The notes beneath the pieces are model-generated. The model had not been told where the DNA came from. It saw nothing but the letters and a program-made list of their open reading frames with translations, and ran no database searches. Positions 24,995-33,458 of a stretch of 64,000 nucleotides of DNA are shown one piece after another. The stretch covers positions 1 through 64,000 of the forward strand of contig CAVXME010000006.1 in assembly GCA_963762965.1 (NCBI GenBank). The letters are read 5' to 3'. The translations under genes were made by a program, and so were the position numbers. Source of the DNA: DATBAX01 sp963762965 (lineage in GTDB: Bacteria > Acidobacteriota > Terriglobia > Terriglobales > Acidobacteriaceae). The stretch's first letter is position 1. The number at the start of each line of letters is the position of its first letter.

Positions 24995-26800
24995 ATGTTC
25001 ACACGCAAAACTATGTTCCGTAGAACCGCGTTCTTCTTTGCCGCCTTTTTCCTCGCCACCCTGCTCATTGGCTGTGGCGGCAGCAATGGATCGGGCGGCG
25101 GCTCTCCCATTCCCGCCACGCCGGCAGGCCTGGTCGCGTCCGCTGCCAATGCGCAAGTCATTCTTTCCTGGACAGCGTCGTCCGGCGCGACTTCCTACAG
25201 CGTCAAGCGCTCGATCACTTCGGGCGGCCCTTATACTCAGGTCGGGACTCCCACAACCGCCAGTTTTACGGATACCGGCCTCACCAACGGCACCGAGTAC
25301 TTTTATGTCGTCTCCGCCGCGAACGCCTCCGGCGTCAGCGCCAACTCAGCCCAAGTCAATGCCACGCCCATCGCCAGCGCTGCGCAATTGCCGGGCCCCA
25401 GCACATCGCTTTTCGCGAATCCGCCTTACACCTGCGTTCGCAATTATTACGTTGCTACGGACGGAAGTGACTCGAACCCCGGAACCCAGGCCAGCCCCTG
25501 GCTCACCATCCAGAACGCCGACACCGCCGCCGGAGGTCGCGTGGCCGGTGACTGCGTGAATGTAGCGCCCGGTACTTACGCTGCCGGCGTCCAGCCCACC
25601 CACGGCGGCAACCTCGCCTCAGCCACCGGGTACGTGGTCTATCGTTGCCAAACATTGGACGGATGCAAGATCACCGCCTCGGGTGGAAACGCGGCACCAG
25701 CCTTCAATATCTCAAGTAGTGGCTCCGGCCCGAACTACCTGATGCTCGACGGTTTCGATCTGGCCGCAAGCAGCAAAACGCTTTACGGCGTTGGCGTAGA
25801 GGTTTATTTTCCTGACGGCAACGATACCGGGGGCACGACCAGCCATCACATCTGGATCATCAACAACATCATCCACGGCTATGGTCAAGCCGGCGTGGGC
25901 ACGGGAGGCGGGGAGTATGTCTACTTTCTCCACAATCTCGCTTACGGCAACACCAACACCGCCTGTTCCGCCCAGGGCTCGGGTTTCGGCATCGTGATCG
26001 CCAGAGCGTTCGCTGGATACACACCCACCGCCGCCGATCTCGCCTGGGCCCCATTTCACAACGTAGTCGAATGGAACGTTGCGTACGACAACATCATTAA
26101 TCAATGCGGGACGGCGTCTGACCCCTACGACACCGACGGCAACGGCATCATCATGGATACGTTTAACAACGCCGGCAGCACTAACGTTGTCTATCCCTAC
26201 CAGACGCTGGTGGCCAACAATGTCTCCTACAACAATGGCGGCAAGGGGGTCCACATATTCCGTAGTGACTACGTCACCGTGGCCAACAACACGGCCTATG
26301 ACAACAATCTTGATCCCTTCAATCCCGGAATTGGACGCGGCGAGATCGATAGTGTCGAAAGTCAGAACAACGTATTCCTCAACAACATTGCCTACCCGGT
26401 ACCCGCAACTTCAGGCAGTGATCCCCGCTGCGAGGGCGTCGATTACACCAACACTCCGCCCTACACTTGTCCTTTGATGACGAACGTGGCTTTCGACGGC
26501 GTGAGCACGCCGGGTACTGTGAGTAACGTGTGGAGCAACAACATCAGCTTCGGCGGCGCGCCGCCCTACGGTTGGGGGCCGGATGGCAACGTGATGCTCA
26601 CCCCCGACACCATGAACTGCTCAACCGGCACGGATCCGAATCAGTGCAACGTGGACCCAAAGTTCAGCAGCGTGACCAACAACAACTTCGCTCTTCAGCC
26701 GGGCAGCCCGGCCATCGGCTACGGCCAATCCGAGCCTTATCTGCCGGCTTCAGCGGTTGATGCCGGCGCATGTCCCAGTGTCTTTGCCACATGCCCATAA
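24995..26800 (+). CDS. Lipoprotein with fibronectin type III domain and right-handed beta-helix
   Basis: The 601-residue product starts with a lipoprotein signal ending at LLIGC (Cys27), then a Gly/Ser linker. Residues about 40-125 form an FN3 domain (AGLVASAANAQVILSWTASS ... GTEYFYVVSAANASG). From about 150 the segment YYVATDGSDSNPGTQASPW is the DUF1565 opening of right-handed beta-helix proteins, and the region to 590 has many N/G-rich strands (NNIIHGYGQAGV, VANNTAYDNNLDPF) typical of parallel beta-helix polysaccharide lyases and hydrolases. It probably binds or degrades a polysaccharide at the cell surface. Catalytic residues cannot be assigned. A second ATG at 25013 would also keep the signal. 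Confidence 0.82.
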   Translation: MFTRKTMFRRTAFFFAAFFLATLLIGCGGSNGSGGGSPIPATPAGLVASAANAQVILSWTASSGATSYSVKRSITSGGPYTQVGTPTTASFTDTGLTNGTEYFYVVSAANASGVSANSAQVNATPIASAAQLPGPSTSLFANPPYTCVRNYYVATDGSDSNPGTQASPWLTIQNADTAAGGRVAGDCVNVAPGTYAAGVQPTHGGNLASATGYVVYRCQTLDGCKITASGGNAAPAFNISSSGSGPNYLMLDGFDLAASSKTLYGVGVEVYFPDGNDTGGTTSHHIWIINNIIHGYGQAGVGTGGGEYVYFLHNLAYGNTNTACSAQGSGFGIVIARAFAGYTPTAADLAWAPFHNVVEWNVAYDNIINQCGTASDPYDTDGNGIIMDTFNNAGSTNVVYPYQTLVANNVSYNNGGKGVHIFRSDYVTVANNTAYDNNLDPFNPGIGRGEIDSVESQNNVFLNNIAYPVPATSGSDPRCEGVDYTNTPPYTCPLMTNVAFDGVSTPGTVSNVWSNNISFGGAPPYGWGPDGNVMLTPDTMNCSTGTDPNQCNVDPKFSSVTNNNFALQPGSPAIGYGQSEPYLPASAVDAGACPSVFATCP

Positions 26801-26851
26801 AATCGCGGGTAGCCGGACCCTCGTCCGGGGTTTGACCTTGATGAAATCAGC

Positions 26852-26915
26852 AGCCTGGGGGTGGCCCATCCTTGCCCGATTTTGGGAAAGGTGGGAATCA
26901 CGGACGCCGAGAGCT
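26852..26915. repeat. Dispersed repeat, GGTGGCCCATCCTTGCCCGA family (copy 1)
   Basis: The words GGTGGCCCATCCTTGCCCGA, TTTTGGGAAAGGTGGGAA and ACGCCGAGAG recur in order at 28133-28200 and 28783-28850. The first half and the GGTGGGA word can pair as a hairpin (CCCATCCTT with AAAGGTGGG). It lies in the 274-bp gap before the beta-propeller gene, which otherwise shows nothing. Confidence 0.7.
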
Positions 26916-27074
26916 GATTCTTTTGATTTTGCAGGGCTGGAGGCACATGGTTTGGATTTTGGGTTCAATAGGCAATTATCGACCGAGCCGGGATACGGTG
27001 CAACACAAAGATCATCGATCGTGGCCCATCCACCAAGCTTGTAAAATAGACCTGCAATGTTGAGGAGGAGCAGC

Positions 27075-28070
27075 ATGGGAAATACAGAAATTCTTTTCTG
27101 CGGAAAAGAGACCAAGATCTTCGATCCTCAGGACGCCCTAGGAGGCTGCGGCGCCGAAGTGCTCGACGCCAGCGTGGTCCGGCGTGGCGACCGATGGTGG
27201 ATGTATCTTGCCGGCCAGGCAGGTGGCTACGGCGCCACGCAACTCTTCAGCGCTGCACTCGATCCTGGCGCAGCACTCTCCGCCGTGGGATGGAAACTCA
27301 TTCGTGACAAAGCACGAGAATTGACGCCGCTTGCCGGACAGAACATGAGCCGCGCGTGGGACGGGAATGGCGGGCGGCATTGCCCCTCGTATGCAAGAGG
27401 ATGGGATCCCCACAGACGCGAATGGGTGGAGCGCCTCTACTACGCGGGAGCCGCGGAAAACTTGTGGGGACCCTACACGATTGGTTTTTTGCAATGGAAC
27501 GGAAAGGCATGGATCGATCAGCCTGCACCTGCGTTTGCGGCGAATGAAGAGTGGGAACACGGAAGCGTGTACGAACCCAACCTCCTCTATCACGATGGCA
27601 AATGGAAGATGTGGTATGTGGCGGGCTCGAACCAGGAAAACTATCTGGTGCACGGCTACGCAGAGAGCGAGGATGGAATGACGGGGTGGAGCAAGCACAC
27701 GATTTTCGCGCCGCCCGAAATGAAGATGTTCGATTTCTGTGTCCGTGAACGAGCCGGTTCGTTCGACGCGATCTTCGCGCGGGTTTGGGTCGGAGAGGGT
27801 AGCGCGCCAACCGAAACGGGACTGTGGTGGTGCCGGGCAGATGCGCCATCTGGAGTTTTTTCTGATTGGAGCCGTCCGCTCCAGATCATGACCGCAGAAG
27901 ATCGCGGATGGCACAGTGGTCCTTGGAAACCTTCGTTCGATTTCGACGAGAAGAATGCGAATCGCGCCTTCGTATTCTTCGACGGACTCTACCGAACCAG
28001 TGACCCGGGCCCGTTTCCGTTTGCCTTCACTCTTGGCTGCCTTGAAGTGGATCTGCCGGTATCACCGTGA
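27075..28070 (+). CDS. Five-bladed beta-propeller protein, glycoside hydrolase family 43/32-like
   Basis: ATG 27075 has AGGAGGAG just upstream and gives 331 residues; an earlier frame start lacks this. The protein has no signal peptide. It shows repeated blades with Trp-rich strands: GDRWWMYLAGQAGG, RLYYAGAAENLWGPY, SVYEPNLLYHDGKWKMWYV and YAESEDGMTGWSKHT. The words EPNLLYHDGKWKMWY and ESEDG-TGW recur in GH43/GH130-like propellers. A catalytic Asp/Glu trio cannot be fixed, so the enzyme class is uncertain; a cytoplasmic glycoside phosphorylase or hydrolase is plausible. Flanked on both sides by copies of the GGTGGCCCATCC repeat. Confidence 0.75.
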   Translation: MGNTEILFCGKETKIFDPQDALGGCGAEVLDASVVRRGDRWWMYLAGQAGGYGATQLFSAALDPGAALSAVGWKLIRDKARELTPLAGQNMSRAWDGNGGRHCPSYARGWDPHRREWVERLYYAGAAENLWGPYTIGFLQWNGKAWIDQPAPAFAANEEWEHGSVYEPNLLYHDGKWKMWYVAGSNQENYLVHGYAESEDGMTGWSKHTIFAPPEMKMFDFCVRERAGSFDAIFARVWVGEGSAPTETGLWWCRADAPSGVFSDWSRPLQIMTAEDRGWHSGPWKPSFDFDEKNANRAFVFFDGLYRTSDPGPFPFAFTLGCLEVDLPVSP

Positions 28071-28132
28071 AAGCACAAATCCCCACCAACCGCTGATTCG
28101 GCGGATGGCTCCCTGTGTGCAGAGTTTGATCT

Positions 28133-28200
28133 CGCTGAAATCAGTGGACTGGGGCCCCGACTTTGGGAAGGACGGGAGACACAGACGCCGAGGACCGTCT
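28133..28200. repeat. Dispersed repeat, GGTGGCCCATCC family (diverged copy 2)
   Basis: This stretch shares the words CTGGGG, GACTTTGGGAAGG, GGGAGACACAGACGCCGAG and surrounding order with the copies at 26852 and 28783, but it is more diverged. It fills the gap between the propeller gene and the following membrane-protein gene. Confidence 0.5.
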
Positions 28201-28252
28201 CGATAAACCGTCTCGCGTATACTTGGCAAGCAATCCGTGACGTGATGGCCCC

Positions 28253-28744
28253 ATGCAAACATTGAATGTTGGCGCAGGCCAAACCGACAAAGAGTATGCA
28301 GCGGCTGAAGCGCAGCGACGCACCGATCTACGCGCCGAGAACCTCGACGATGCCAACTACTTCTTCTGGGCCGCGGGTCTGGCTGCGATCAGCACCGGCC
28401 TGCTCCCGGTGCGGCTGAACATTCTTGTGAATATCGGTGCCTTTGACCTCCTGAAGTTTTATGGCCGTTCACTCGGTTCGCATTATCCCTTGATCGTCTA
28501 TAGCACGATGGCGACGTGGCTGATTGTTCTGCTAGCGCTCGGAGCCGCCGGACGCAAAGGTTATCGTTGGGCATTCCTGGCCGGCATGGTTCTTTACGGG
28601 GCCGACATGCTCGCCCTCATGATGACGTTTTCGATTTGGGCAACCGGGGTCCATGCCTTTTTCGTATTCAGATGGTTCCAAGGGCAAAAGGCGCTGAAGG
28701 ATCTCTCCGACGCTGGCATCTCGGACATGGCGAAAGTCGAATAG
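28253..28744 (+). CDS. Four-helix integral membrane protein of unknown function
   Basis: The 163-residue product has a charged N-terminal segment of about 35 residues (DKEYAAAEAQRRTDLRAENL), then four membrane helices at about 36-60, 78-98, 103-127 and 125-145, and a short charged tail. The third helix contains YRWAFLAGMVLYGADMLALM. I do not recognise a family. The start at ATG 28253 is not backed by a ribosome site, but no better one exists. It is bracketed by intergenic repeats, and no operon partner is visible. Confidence 0.65.
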   Translation: MQTLNVGAGQTDKEYAAAEAQRRTDLRAENLDDANYFFWAAGLAAISTGLLPVRLNILVNIGAFDLLKFYGRSLGSHYPLIVYSTMATWLIVLLALGAAGRKGYRWAFLAGMVLYGADMLALMMTFSIWATGVHAFFVFRWFQGQKALKDLSDAGISDMAKVE

Positions 28745-29152
28745 TGGGCTCTTCAAATTAGATTAGATCTCCCCCCCAAAAAACTGGGGCGGCCCATCCT
28801 TGCCCGATTTTGCGAAGGGTGGGAACCACGGAAGCCGAGAGCGAGCTGGTTCTTTCGATTTTTGCGAAAGGTGCGAGGCACGTCGAGGATTTTGGGTGGA
28901 GCAGTCGCTTCAGCGCTGCGTTAAGACTCTTGCCGCATCAACGCGCTTCAGCGCTTGAAGTACCTGTATAACGACTTCCCAGAATTCCGTGGGCCGTTGG
29001 TAGCCTTCATGAATTCGGAATTCTGGTAAACACCTGAATATTCGGATTATGAGTGTAATGGCTTGTTTACGCCAATTGACTTTCGCGCCATCAATAGAGC
29101 TGCTACCCTGTCCGCGTATCGGACAATTCCTCAGGCGAAATCGGCGAAATCA
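28745..29152. other. 408-bp repeat-containing gap
   Basis: It holds a copy of the GGTGGCCCATCC repeat (28783-28850) and a copy of the GGGTGGAGCAG repeat (28894-28920) followed by CGCGCTTCAGCGCTTG. From about 28960 it becomes AT-richer. No gene or RNA is visible. The in-frame region 29063-29152 before the next gene is judged non-coding because it has no ribosome site. Confidence 0.55.
28783..28920. repeat. Adjacent copies of two dispersed repeat families
   Basis: 28783-28850 is the GGCCCATCCTTGCCCGATTT repeat with GGGTGGGAACCACGG, close to the copy at 26852. 28894-28920 is GGGTGGAGCAGTCGCTTCAG plus CGCTGCG, identical over about 27 bases, apart from one base, to the arm at 33488. They sit side by side in the same orientation. 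Confidence 0.7.
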
Positions 29153-29647
29153 ATGACACGAACATTCGAGTACAAGCTCTTCGCCGACTACCACCAGTTC
29201 TATGTGCAGGATGAGAGTGTCGAGGGCAACCTGAGCGATAGCTGGACGCCGGAAGCCACGGCCCGTGATCTAGCTGTTGCGCCGGGCACTATAGGAATCG
29301 GGACGGTTCGTAATGCGATTGTTCCTGTCGTTGTCGAAATCATGGATGGCAAGCCCGACGATGATATGAATAGTTGGGATCAAGTCACCGAATGCTCCAT
29401 AGAGGTAACATCCGGTCGGCTCGTTGTGGCTGGCTGCACTGATTATTTCCCAGATGCTGCACGCATTGACCTACCATCAGGCTCATACAGAGCGAGAATC
29501 TATTCTGGGAATCTCGATTCGCTCAGCGACGATGGTCTCAATGGGGATGACCACTATCGGGTGGTTCTGTGGAGTGCACCGACTGGGTCAATAGTGGTTT
29601 TGAAAACCTATAGAGGATCTGGCGCTCACCGTACATCGGAATCCTGA
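29153..29647 (+). CDS. Uncharacterised protein with ComJ/Nin-like features
   Basis: From ATG 29153 the product has 164 residues with no signal peptide. It begins FEYKLFADYHQFYVQDE and ends with RIDLPSGSYRARIYSGNLDS ... HYRVVLWSAP. This beta-rich pattern, a YHQF motif near the N-terminus and a DLP-G-Y strand followed by a YR/YI strand near the end, resembles my memory of ComJ (Nin), the inhibitor of the competence nuclease NucA in Bacillus, but similarity is weak. No nuclease gene is adjacent. The gene is isolated between repeats and its start lacks a ribosome site; the surrounding AT content is higher than average, which fits acquisition. Low certainty on function. Confidence 0.6.
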   Translation: MTRTFEYKLFADYHQFYVQDESVEGNLSDSWTPEATARDLAVAPGTIGIGTVRNAIVPVVVEIMDGKPDDDMNSWDQVTECSIEVTSGRLVVAGCTDYFPDAARIDLPSGSYRARIYSGNLDSLSDDGLNGDDHYRVVLWSAPTGSIVVLKTYRGSGAHRTSES

Positions 29648-29705
29648 TTGTTGGCGAAAAATCGCAATTTTCACCAACAGCCTTCTGGTTCGAAAGCCAT
29701 CTCCC

Positions 29706-29739
29706 CAAAAAACAAAACGGCACAGCTTTCGCCGTGCCG
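29706..29739 (-). terminator. Rho-independent terminator of the desaturase gene
   Basis: Stem CGGCAC (29718-29723) with GTGCCG (29734-29739), extended by two inner pairs, is followed on the minus strand by TTTTGTTTTTTGG. It begins about 24 bases past the desaturase stop codon. Confidence 0.85.
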
Positions 29740-29762
29740 CCTAAATTTCTGAAAACGATTTC

Positions 29763-30677
29763 TTATATCGACGCCAACTCCGGCTCTGCAACCGGGCCCG
29801 CCGCCGCAATTCTCTGCTGCAATTCTTCTTCTTTTTTCTTTAACTCATCCAGCTTGACCTGATAGACCTGCTTGGCCAATCCCAGCTTGGTCAGCGCCCA
29901 GATGCCGTACCAGTTGAAATCCACTTCATACCAGCGCAGGCCATGCCGCGCCGAAACCGGATGGGCATGATGATTGTTGTGCCAGCCTTCGCCGAAAGTC
30001 AGAATCGCCACCCACCAGCTATTGGTGGAATCGTCTTTGGTGACAAAGCGGCGTGTTCCCCAACTATGCGTCGCCGAATTCACCAGCCAGGTCGCGTGCA
30101 GGCCGACCACCGTCCGCATGAAAATTCCCCACAGCAGAAATGGCAGCCCACCGATCGCCAGCAGAATCACGCCGAGCACGATCATCGGAACGTAGTGATA
30201 TTTCGTAATCCAAACGTGAAATTTGTCTTTGGCGAGATCAGGGACGTAACGCGCCAGGGTGGTCGTATCGTGATGCATCGACTTGCCCATCAGGATCCAG
30301 CCCATGTGCGCCCACCATTTGCCGTCACGCGGGGAGTGCGGATCGCCGTCCAGGTCCGAATATTGATGATGAATGCGGTGTGTGGCCACCCAGAAAATCG
30401 GTCCGCCTTCAAGCGCCAGCGTCGAGCAAACCGTCAAAACGTATTCCACCCACTTGGGAGTTTTGTATCCGCGATGAGTGAGCAGGCGATGGTAGCCCAT
30501 GCCGATGCCCAGACTTCCCGAGACCCACCATAAAAAACATGCTACGAAAAGTGCTTTCCAGGTAAAAAAGAAGAGGGCCGCAATCGCGCCCACATGAAAC
30601 AGCATCATGAAGGTTGCGGTGACCCAGTTGATTTCGCCATCAGCAGCTGCCCTGCGATTTAAAGCTTCAAGTTCCAT
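29763..30677 (-). CDS. Membrane fatty-acid (acyl-CoA delta-9 type) desaturase
   Basis: The 304-residue protein has the hydrophobic pattern and three His boxes of di-iron membrane desaturases: HRLLTHRG, HRIHHQYSD and HNNHHAH. These eight or more His residues bind the two irons. Members insert a cis double bond, usually at position 9, into saturated acyl chains, adjusting membrane fluidity. The C-terminal 30 residues are a charged helix (LDELKKKEEELQQRI). ATG 30677 has AAAGG upstream. It is monocistronic with its own terminator. Electron donors are not encoded nearby. Confidence 0.93.
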   Translation of the reverse strand: MELEALNRRAAADGEINWVTATFMMLFHVGAIAALFFFTWKALFVACFLWWVSGSLGIGMGYHRLLTHRGYKTPKWVEYVLTVCSTLALEGGPIFWVATHRIHHQYSDLDGDPHSPRDGKWWAHMGWILMGKSMHHDTTTLARYVPDLAKDKFHVWITKYHYVPMIVLGVILLAIGGLPFLLWGIFMRTVVGLHATWLVNSATHSWGTRRFVTKDDSTNSWWVAILTFGEGWHNNHHAHPVSARHGLRWYEVDFNWYGIWALTKLGLAKQVYQVKLDELKKKEEELQQRIAAAGPVAEPELASI

Positions 30678-30826
30678 TGGCTGGCCTTTTCCTGTGCTCG
30701 TTCTTACAGCTTCCGTCTATTAACTTAGCAGCGCAAATTACCTTCGTCTGTAATAGTTGTGTAATAGCGGACGGAGGGAGCCGTTACGACAGTAACGTGG
30801 GAACAGGCTCCAGATCGGGAATTGGG

Positions 30827-31720
30827 CTATGTCACGCTTGGTGACAGCGTCCCTTTCACTTCCACGCCTGCCCATTTTTCGAGGAGAGTCAAAGTTGCAG
30901 CGTAGTCCAGGTCGGCGTTTCCATCTTCTGCAGCCATATCGTAGATTTCTTCCACGGTTTCGACCGCCGGCAATTTCACCCGGGATTCTTTCGCAGCGTC
31001 CAATGCAAGCCGCAGGTCTTTCAGCATCAACCGCAGCGGAAAATTGGGCGTAAAGTCACGCTTCATTACGAATGGCGCTTTGTATTCCACCACCCCGGAT
31101 TTCACCATGGATGCATTGATCAGAGGCATCAGCCTCTCGATATCGACACCCAGCTTGGCACCCAGCGTAAGAGCTTCGGCGAAACCCTCATAAATAACGG
31201 CGATTTGCAGATTCATCACCAGCTTGGTGGCGTGCCCCTTGCCCGTCTCTCCCATGCGAAAGATCTTCTTCCCCATGGCGGCAAATAGCGGACTCAATTT
31301 GTCAATGACCGCGTCTTCCCCACCCACCATAAAAATCAGGGTCCCACCCTCAGCCGCGATTTTCGATCCGGTCATCGGTGCATCGACATAATCCACTCCC
31401 CGCGAACTGACCCGCGCCGCGAAGCTGCGAGTCGCCGACGGCGCGATGGTGCTCGAATCCACGATGATCATGCCTTCGGCCAATGATTGTTCGACACCAT
31501 CCGGCCCAAACAAAACGCTTTCCACCGCCTTCGTATCCGACACGCACATCCAAACCACTTCCGCCCCGCGCGCCGCCTCTGCTGGCGATGCCGCGCTGCG
31601 TGCGCCTTCCACATCTTTTCCCGGCGTGCGATTCCACACCGTAACCTCATGCCCGGCTTTGACCAGATTGGCAGTCATCGGCCGTCCCATAATTCCCAAA
31701 CCTAAGAAGGCAACCCGCAT
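30827..31720 (-). CDS. NAD(P)-dependent beta-hydroxyacid dehydrogenase (3-hydroxyisobutyrate dehydrogenase family)
   Basis: From ATG 31720, which has AGGAG 8 bases upstream, the product is 297 residues. The Rossmann motif VAFLGLGIMGRPMTANL opens the protein. It is followed by WNRTPGK, the substrate-binding loop DAPMTGSKIAAEGGTL, and the catalytic Lys in MGETGKGHATKLVMNL. This is the family of 3-hydroxyisobutyrate, tartronate-semialdehyde and glyoxylate/succinic-semialdehyde reductases. With a glycerate 2-kinase encoded 2 kb downstream on the window, a tartronate-semialdehyde or glyoxylate reductase role is possible, but that is inference. A GTG at 31729 is in frame but overlaps the ribosome site. 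Confidence 0.88.
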   Translation of the reverse strand: MRVAFLGLGIMGRPMTANLVKAGHEVTVWNRTPGKDVEGARSAASPAEAARGAEVVWMCVSDTKAVESVLFGPDGVEQSLAEGMIIVDSSTIAPSATRSFAARVSSRGVDYVDAPMTGSKIAAEGGTLIFMVGGEDAVIDKLSPLFAAMGKKIFRMGETGKGHATKLVMNLQIAVIYEGFAEALTLGAKLGVDIERLMPLINASMVKSGVVEYKAPFVMKRDFTPNFPLRLMLKDLRLALDAAKESRVKLPAVETVEEIYDMAAEDGNADLDYAATLTLLEKWAGVEVKGTLSPSVT

Positions 31721-31752
31721 TGATCTCACTCCTATGCTGCGCTTATGAAAAA

Positions 31753-32002
31753 TACCAACTCAAGGATTAGAACCGACTCACCCGGCACGGTCAAGCAATG
31801 CTGGCAGGAAGTAGAAACGTGTGCGCGAGCAGCGAAGCCTAAAGCGCATCAGTACCAGCTCCGCAGGAGCGAAACAGGATAGCCCCGGACGTAAGTCCGG
31901 GGTAAGAGCGGAACCGGACCACGCACCCGCAGGCGCATCCACAGATTGAAGGATTACCATAGATACTGGCCGCATCGAATCCAATAGTGGTATGAGTTGG
32001 TA
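31753..32002. repeat. 250-bp non-coding element with 9-bp terminal inverted repeats
   Basis: TACCAACTC (31753-31761) and GAGTTGGTA (31994-32002) are perfect reverse complements. Inside are two compact hairpins, GCTCCGCAGGAGC (about 31858-31870) and CCCCGGACGTAAGTCCGGGG (31882-31901). No ORF is credible. It occupies almost the whole divergent gap between the dehydrogenase gene and the MBL hydrolase gene. Confidence 0.55.
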
Positions 32003-32015
32003 GGCCCGTCAACAA

Positions 32016-32927
32016 ATGTTAAAAGCCACATTCCGAAAAAATTCTGCCCTCCGCGAACGCACTCGCCAGTTTGGACGCCTGGTGCGTCACTCCGCCATCA
32101 CTCCCCGCACCGGCGAGACCTACAAACCAAAACTGGTGTCGAATGGAGAATTGGGCGTCACTTTCATCGGCCACTCCAGCTTCTTTCTGCAACTGGGCGG
32201 ACAGAACGTGATCCTCGATCCCAACTTCGCCCCCTGGCTGTTCGTGCTCAAGCGCTTGCGCAAACCCGGAGTGCGGTTGCACGACTTGCCACCCATTGAC
32301 GTCGTCCTGGTCACTCACGCCCACTTCGACCACCTGCATCGGCCATCGCTCCGCGCCATTGTGCAGCACAGCCTCCAGCGCAAGGGTGTGGCGCCGATCA
32401 TTGTTGTACCCCATCACGTCATGGACCTGGTTTCCGATCTTGGCTTTAGCGATCTCGTCGAACTTGACTGGTGGAATAGCTATCAGCACGGTGGGCTGAC
32501 CATCACCCATGTGCCCTCTATGCATTGGGGCGCAAGGGTCATCAAAGATTCGCATCGCGGCTACGGCGGCTACGTATTACAGAACGCCGACTCGCACGGC
32601 AAACACTCGGTTTACCATGCCGGCGATACCGCCTACTTCTCTGGATTCCGCGAAATCGGAGATCGCCTCGCTCCGGAACTGGCCCTCTTGCCGATTGGCG
32701 CTTACAACCCGCCTTCGTTTCGTAACGTCCACGCCAATCCCGCCGACGCCACCCGCGCTTTCCTCGACTTGAAAGCCCGCTGGATGGTGCCCATGCACTA
32801 CGGCACTTTCCGCCTGTCCCATGAACCGATGGAAGAGCCGCTGCAACTGCTTGAGACGGAAGCCCGGGCCGCGGGCATTGCCGATCGCGTGTGCGTCTTG
32901 GAAGAAGGCGTAACCCGCTTTTTTTGA
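32016..32927 (+). CDS. Metallo-beta-lactamase-fold hydrolase (UlaG / NAPE-PLD-like)
   Basis: The 303-residue protein shows the MBL metal motif THAHFDHLH near residue 100, GVTFIGHSSFFLQLGGQNVI at the start of the fold, HWGAR and GDTAYF in the middle, and a final MHYGTFRLSHEP. This combination is typical of the L-ascorbate-6-phosphate lactonase / N-acyl-phosphatidylethanolamine phospholipase D branch. The substrate is unknown. The ATG at 32016 lacks a clear ribosome site. It is followed after 51 bases by a VOC-family gene in the same direction with its own strong ribosome site. Confidence 0.87.
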   Translation: MLKATFRKNSALRERTRQFGRLVRHSAITPRTGETYKPKLVSNGELGVTFIGHSSFFLQLGGQNVILDPNFAPWLFVLKRLRKPGVRLHDLPPIDVVLVTHAHFDHLHRPSLRAIVQHSLQRKGVAPIIVVPHHVMDLVSDLGFSDLVELDWWNSYQHGGLTITHVPSMHWGARVIKDSHRGYGGYVLQNADSHGKHSVYHAGDTAYFSGFREIGDRLAPELALLPIGAYNPPSFRNVHANPADATRAFLDLKARWMVPMHYGTFRLSHEPMEEPLQLLETEARAAGIADRVCVLEEGVTRFF

Positions 32928-32978
32928 CGCATTATTAATATAACTGCGCTAGACTTCCTTCTCCCAAGGAGGTCCGCC

Positions 32979-33458
32979 ATGTCGGACAAAGTAAACGCTA
33001 TTCCCCCTGGTTTTCACACTCTCACCCCTCACCTGGTGGTTCGCAACGCCGAGCAAGCCATTGAGTTTTATCAGAAAGCTTTTGGCGCCGAATTGCTGGG
33101 CAAAATGCTTACCCCCGATGGCAAGGTCATGCACGCGGCACTCAAAGTCGGCGATTCCATACTCATGCTGAATGACGAGTTTCCGGCGATGGGAGCTCTT
33201 TCCCCGCTCTCGACCGGCGGCACGGCCGTCACCCTGCACCTTTACCTGGAAGACGTGGATGCCTCCTTCGCGCGCGCGGTTTCGGCCGGCGCTTCCGTGA
33301 AGATGCCGTTGATGGACCAGTTCTGGGGCGATCGCTACGGCATTGTGAGCGATCCCTACGGACACCAATGGTCGATGGCGACCCATGTCCGCGACATGTC
33401 ACAGGAAGACATGGCCCAGGCCATGAAAGAGATGCCGCCGATGCCCAAGAGCGCGTAG
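32979..33458 (+). CDS. VOC-family (PhnB-like glyoxalase/bleomycin-resistance fold) protein
   Basis: The 159-residue product begins TLTPHLVVRNAEQAIEFYQKAFGAE, the standard PhnB-like VOC opening, and has the paired motif HLYLEDVDASFARAVSAGA with FWGDRYGIVSDPYGHQWSMATH. The protein probably binds a metal ion with two betaalphabetabetabeta modules. PhnB-like proteins have no agreed activity. The C-terminus has a Met-rich tail (MSQEDMAQAMKEMPPMP). The ATG at 32979 has a perfect AAGGAGG 6 bases upstream, giving the strongest ribosome site in this region. Confidence 0.9.
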   Translation: MSDKVNAIPPGFHTLTPHLVVRNAEQAIEFYQKAFGAELLGKMLTPDGKVMHAALKVGDSILMLNDEFPAMGALSPLSTGGTAVTLHLYLEDVDASFARAVSAGASVKMPLMDQFWGDRYGIVSDPYGHQWSMATHVRDMSQEDMAQAMKEMPPMPKSA

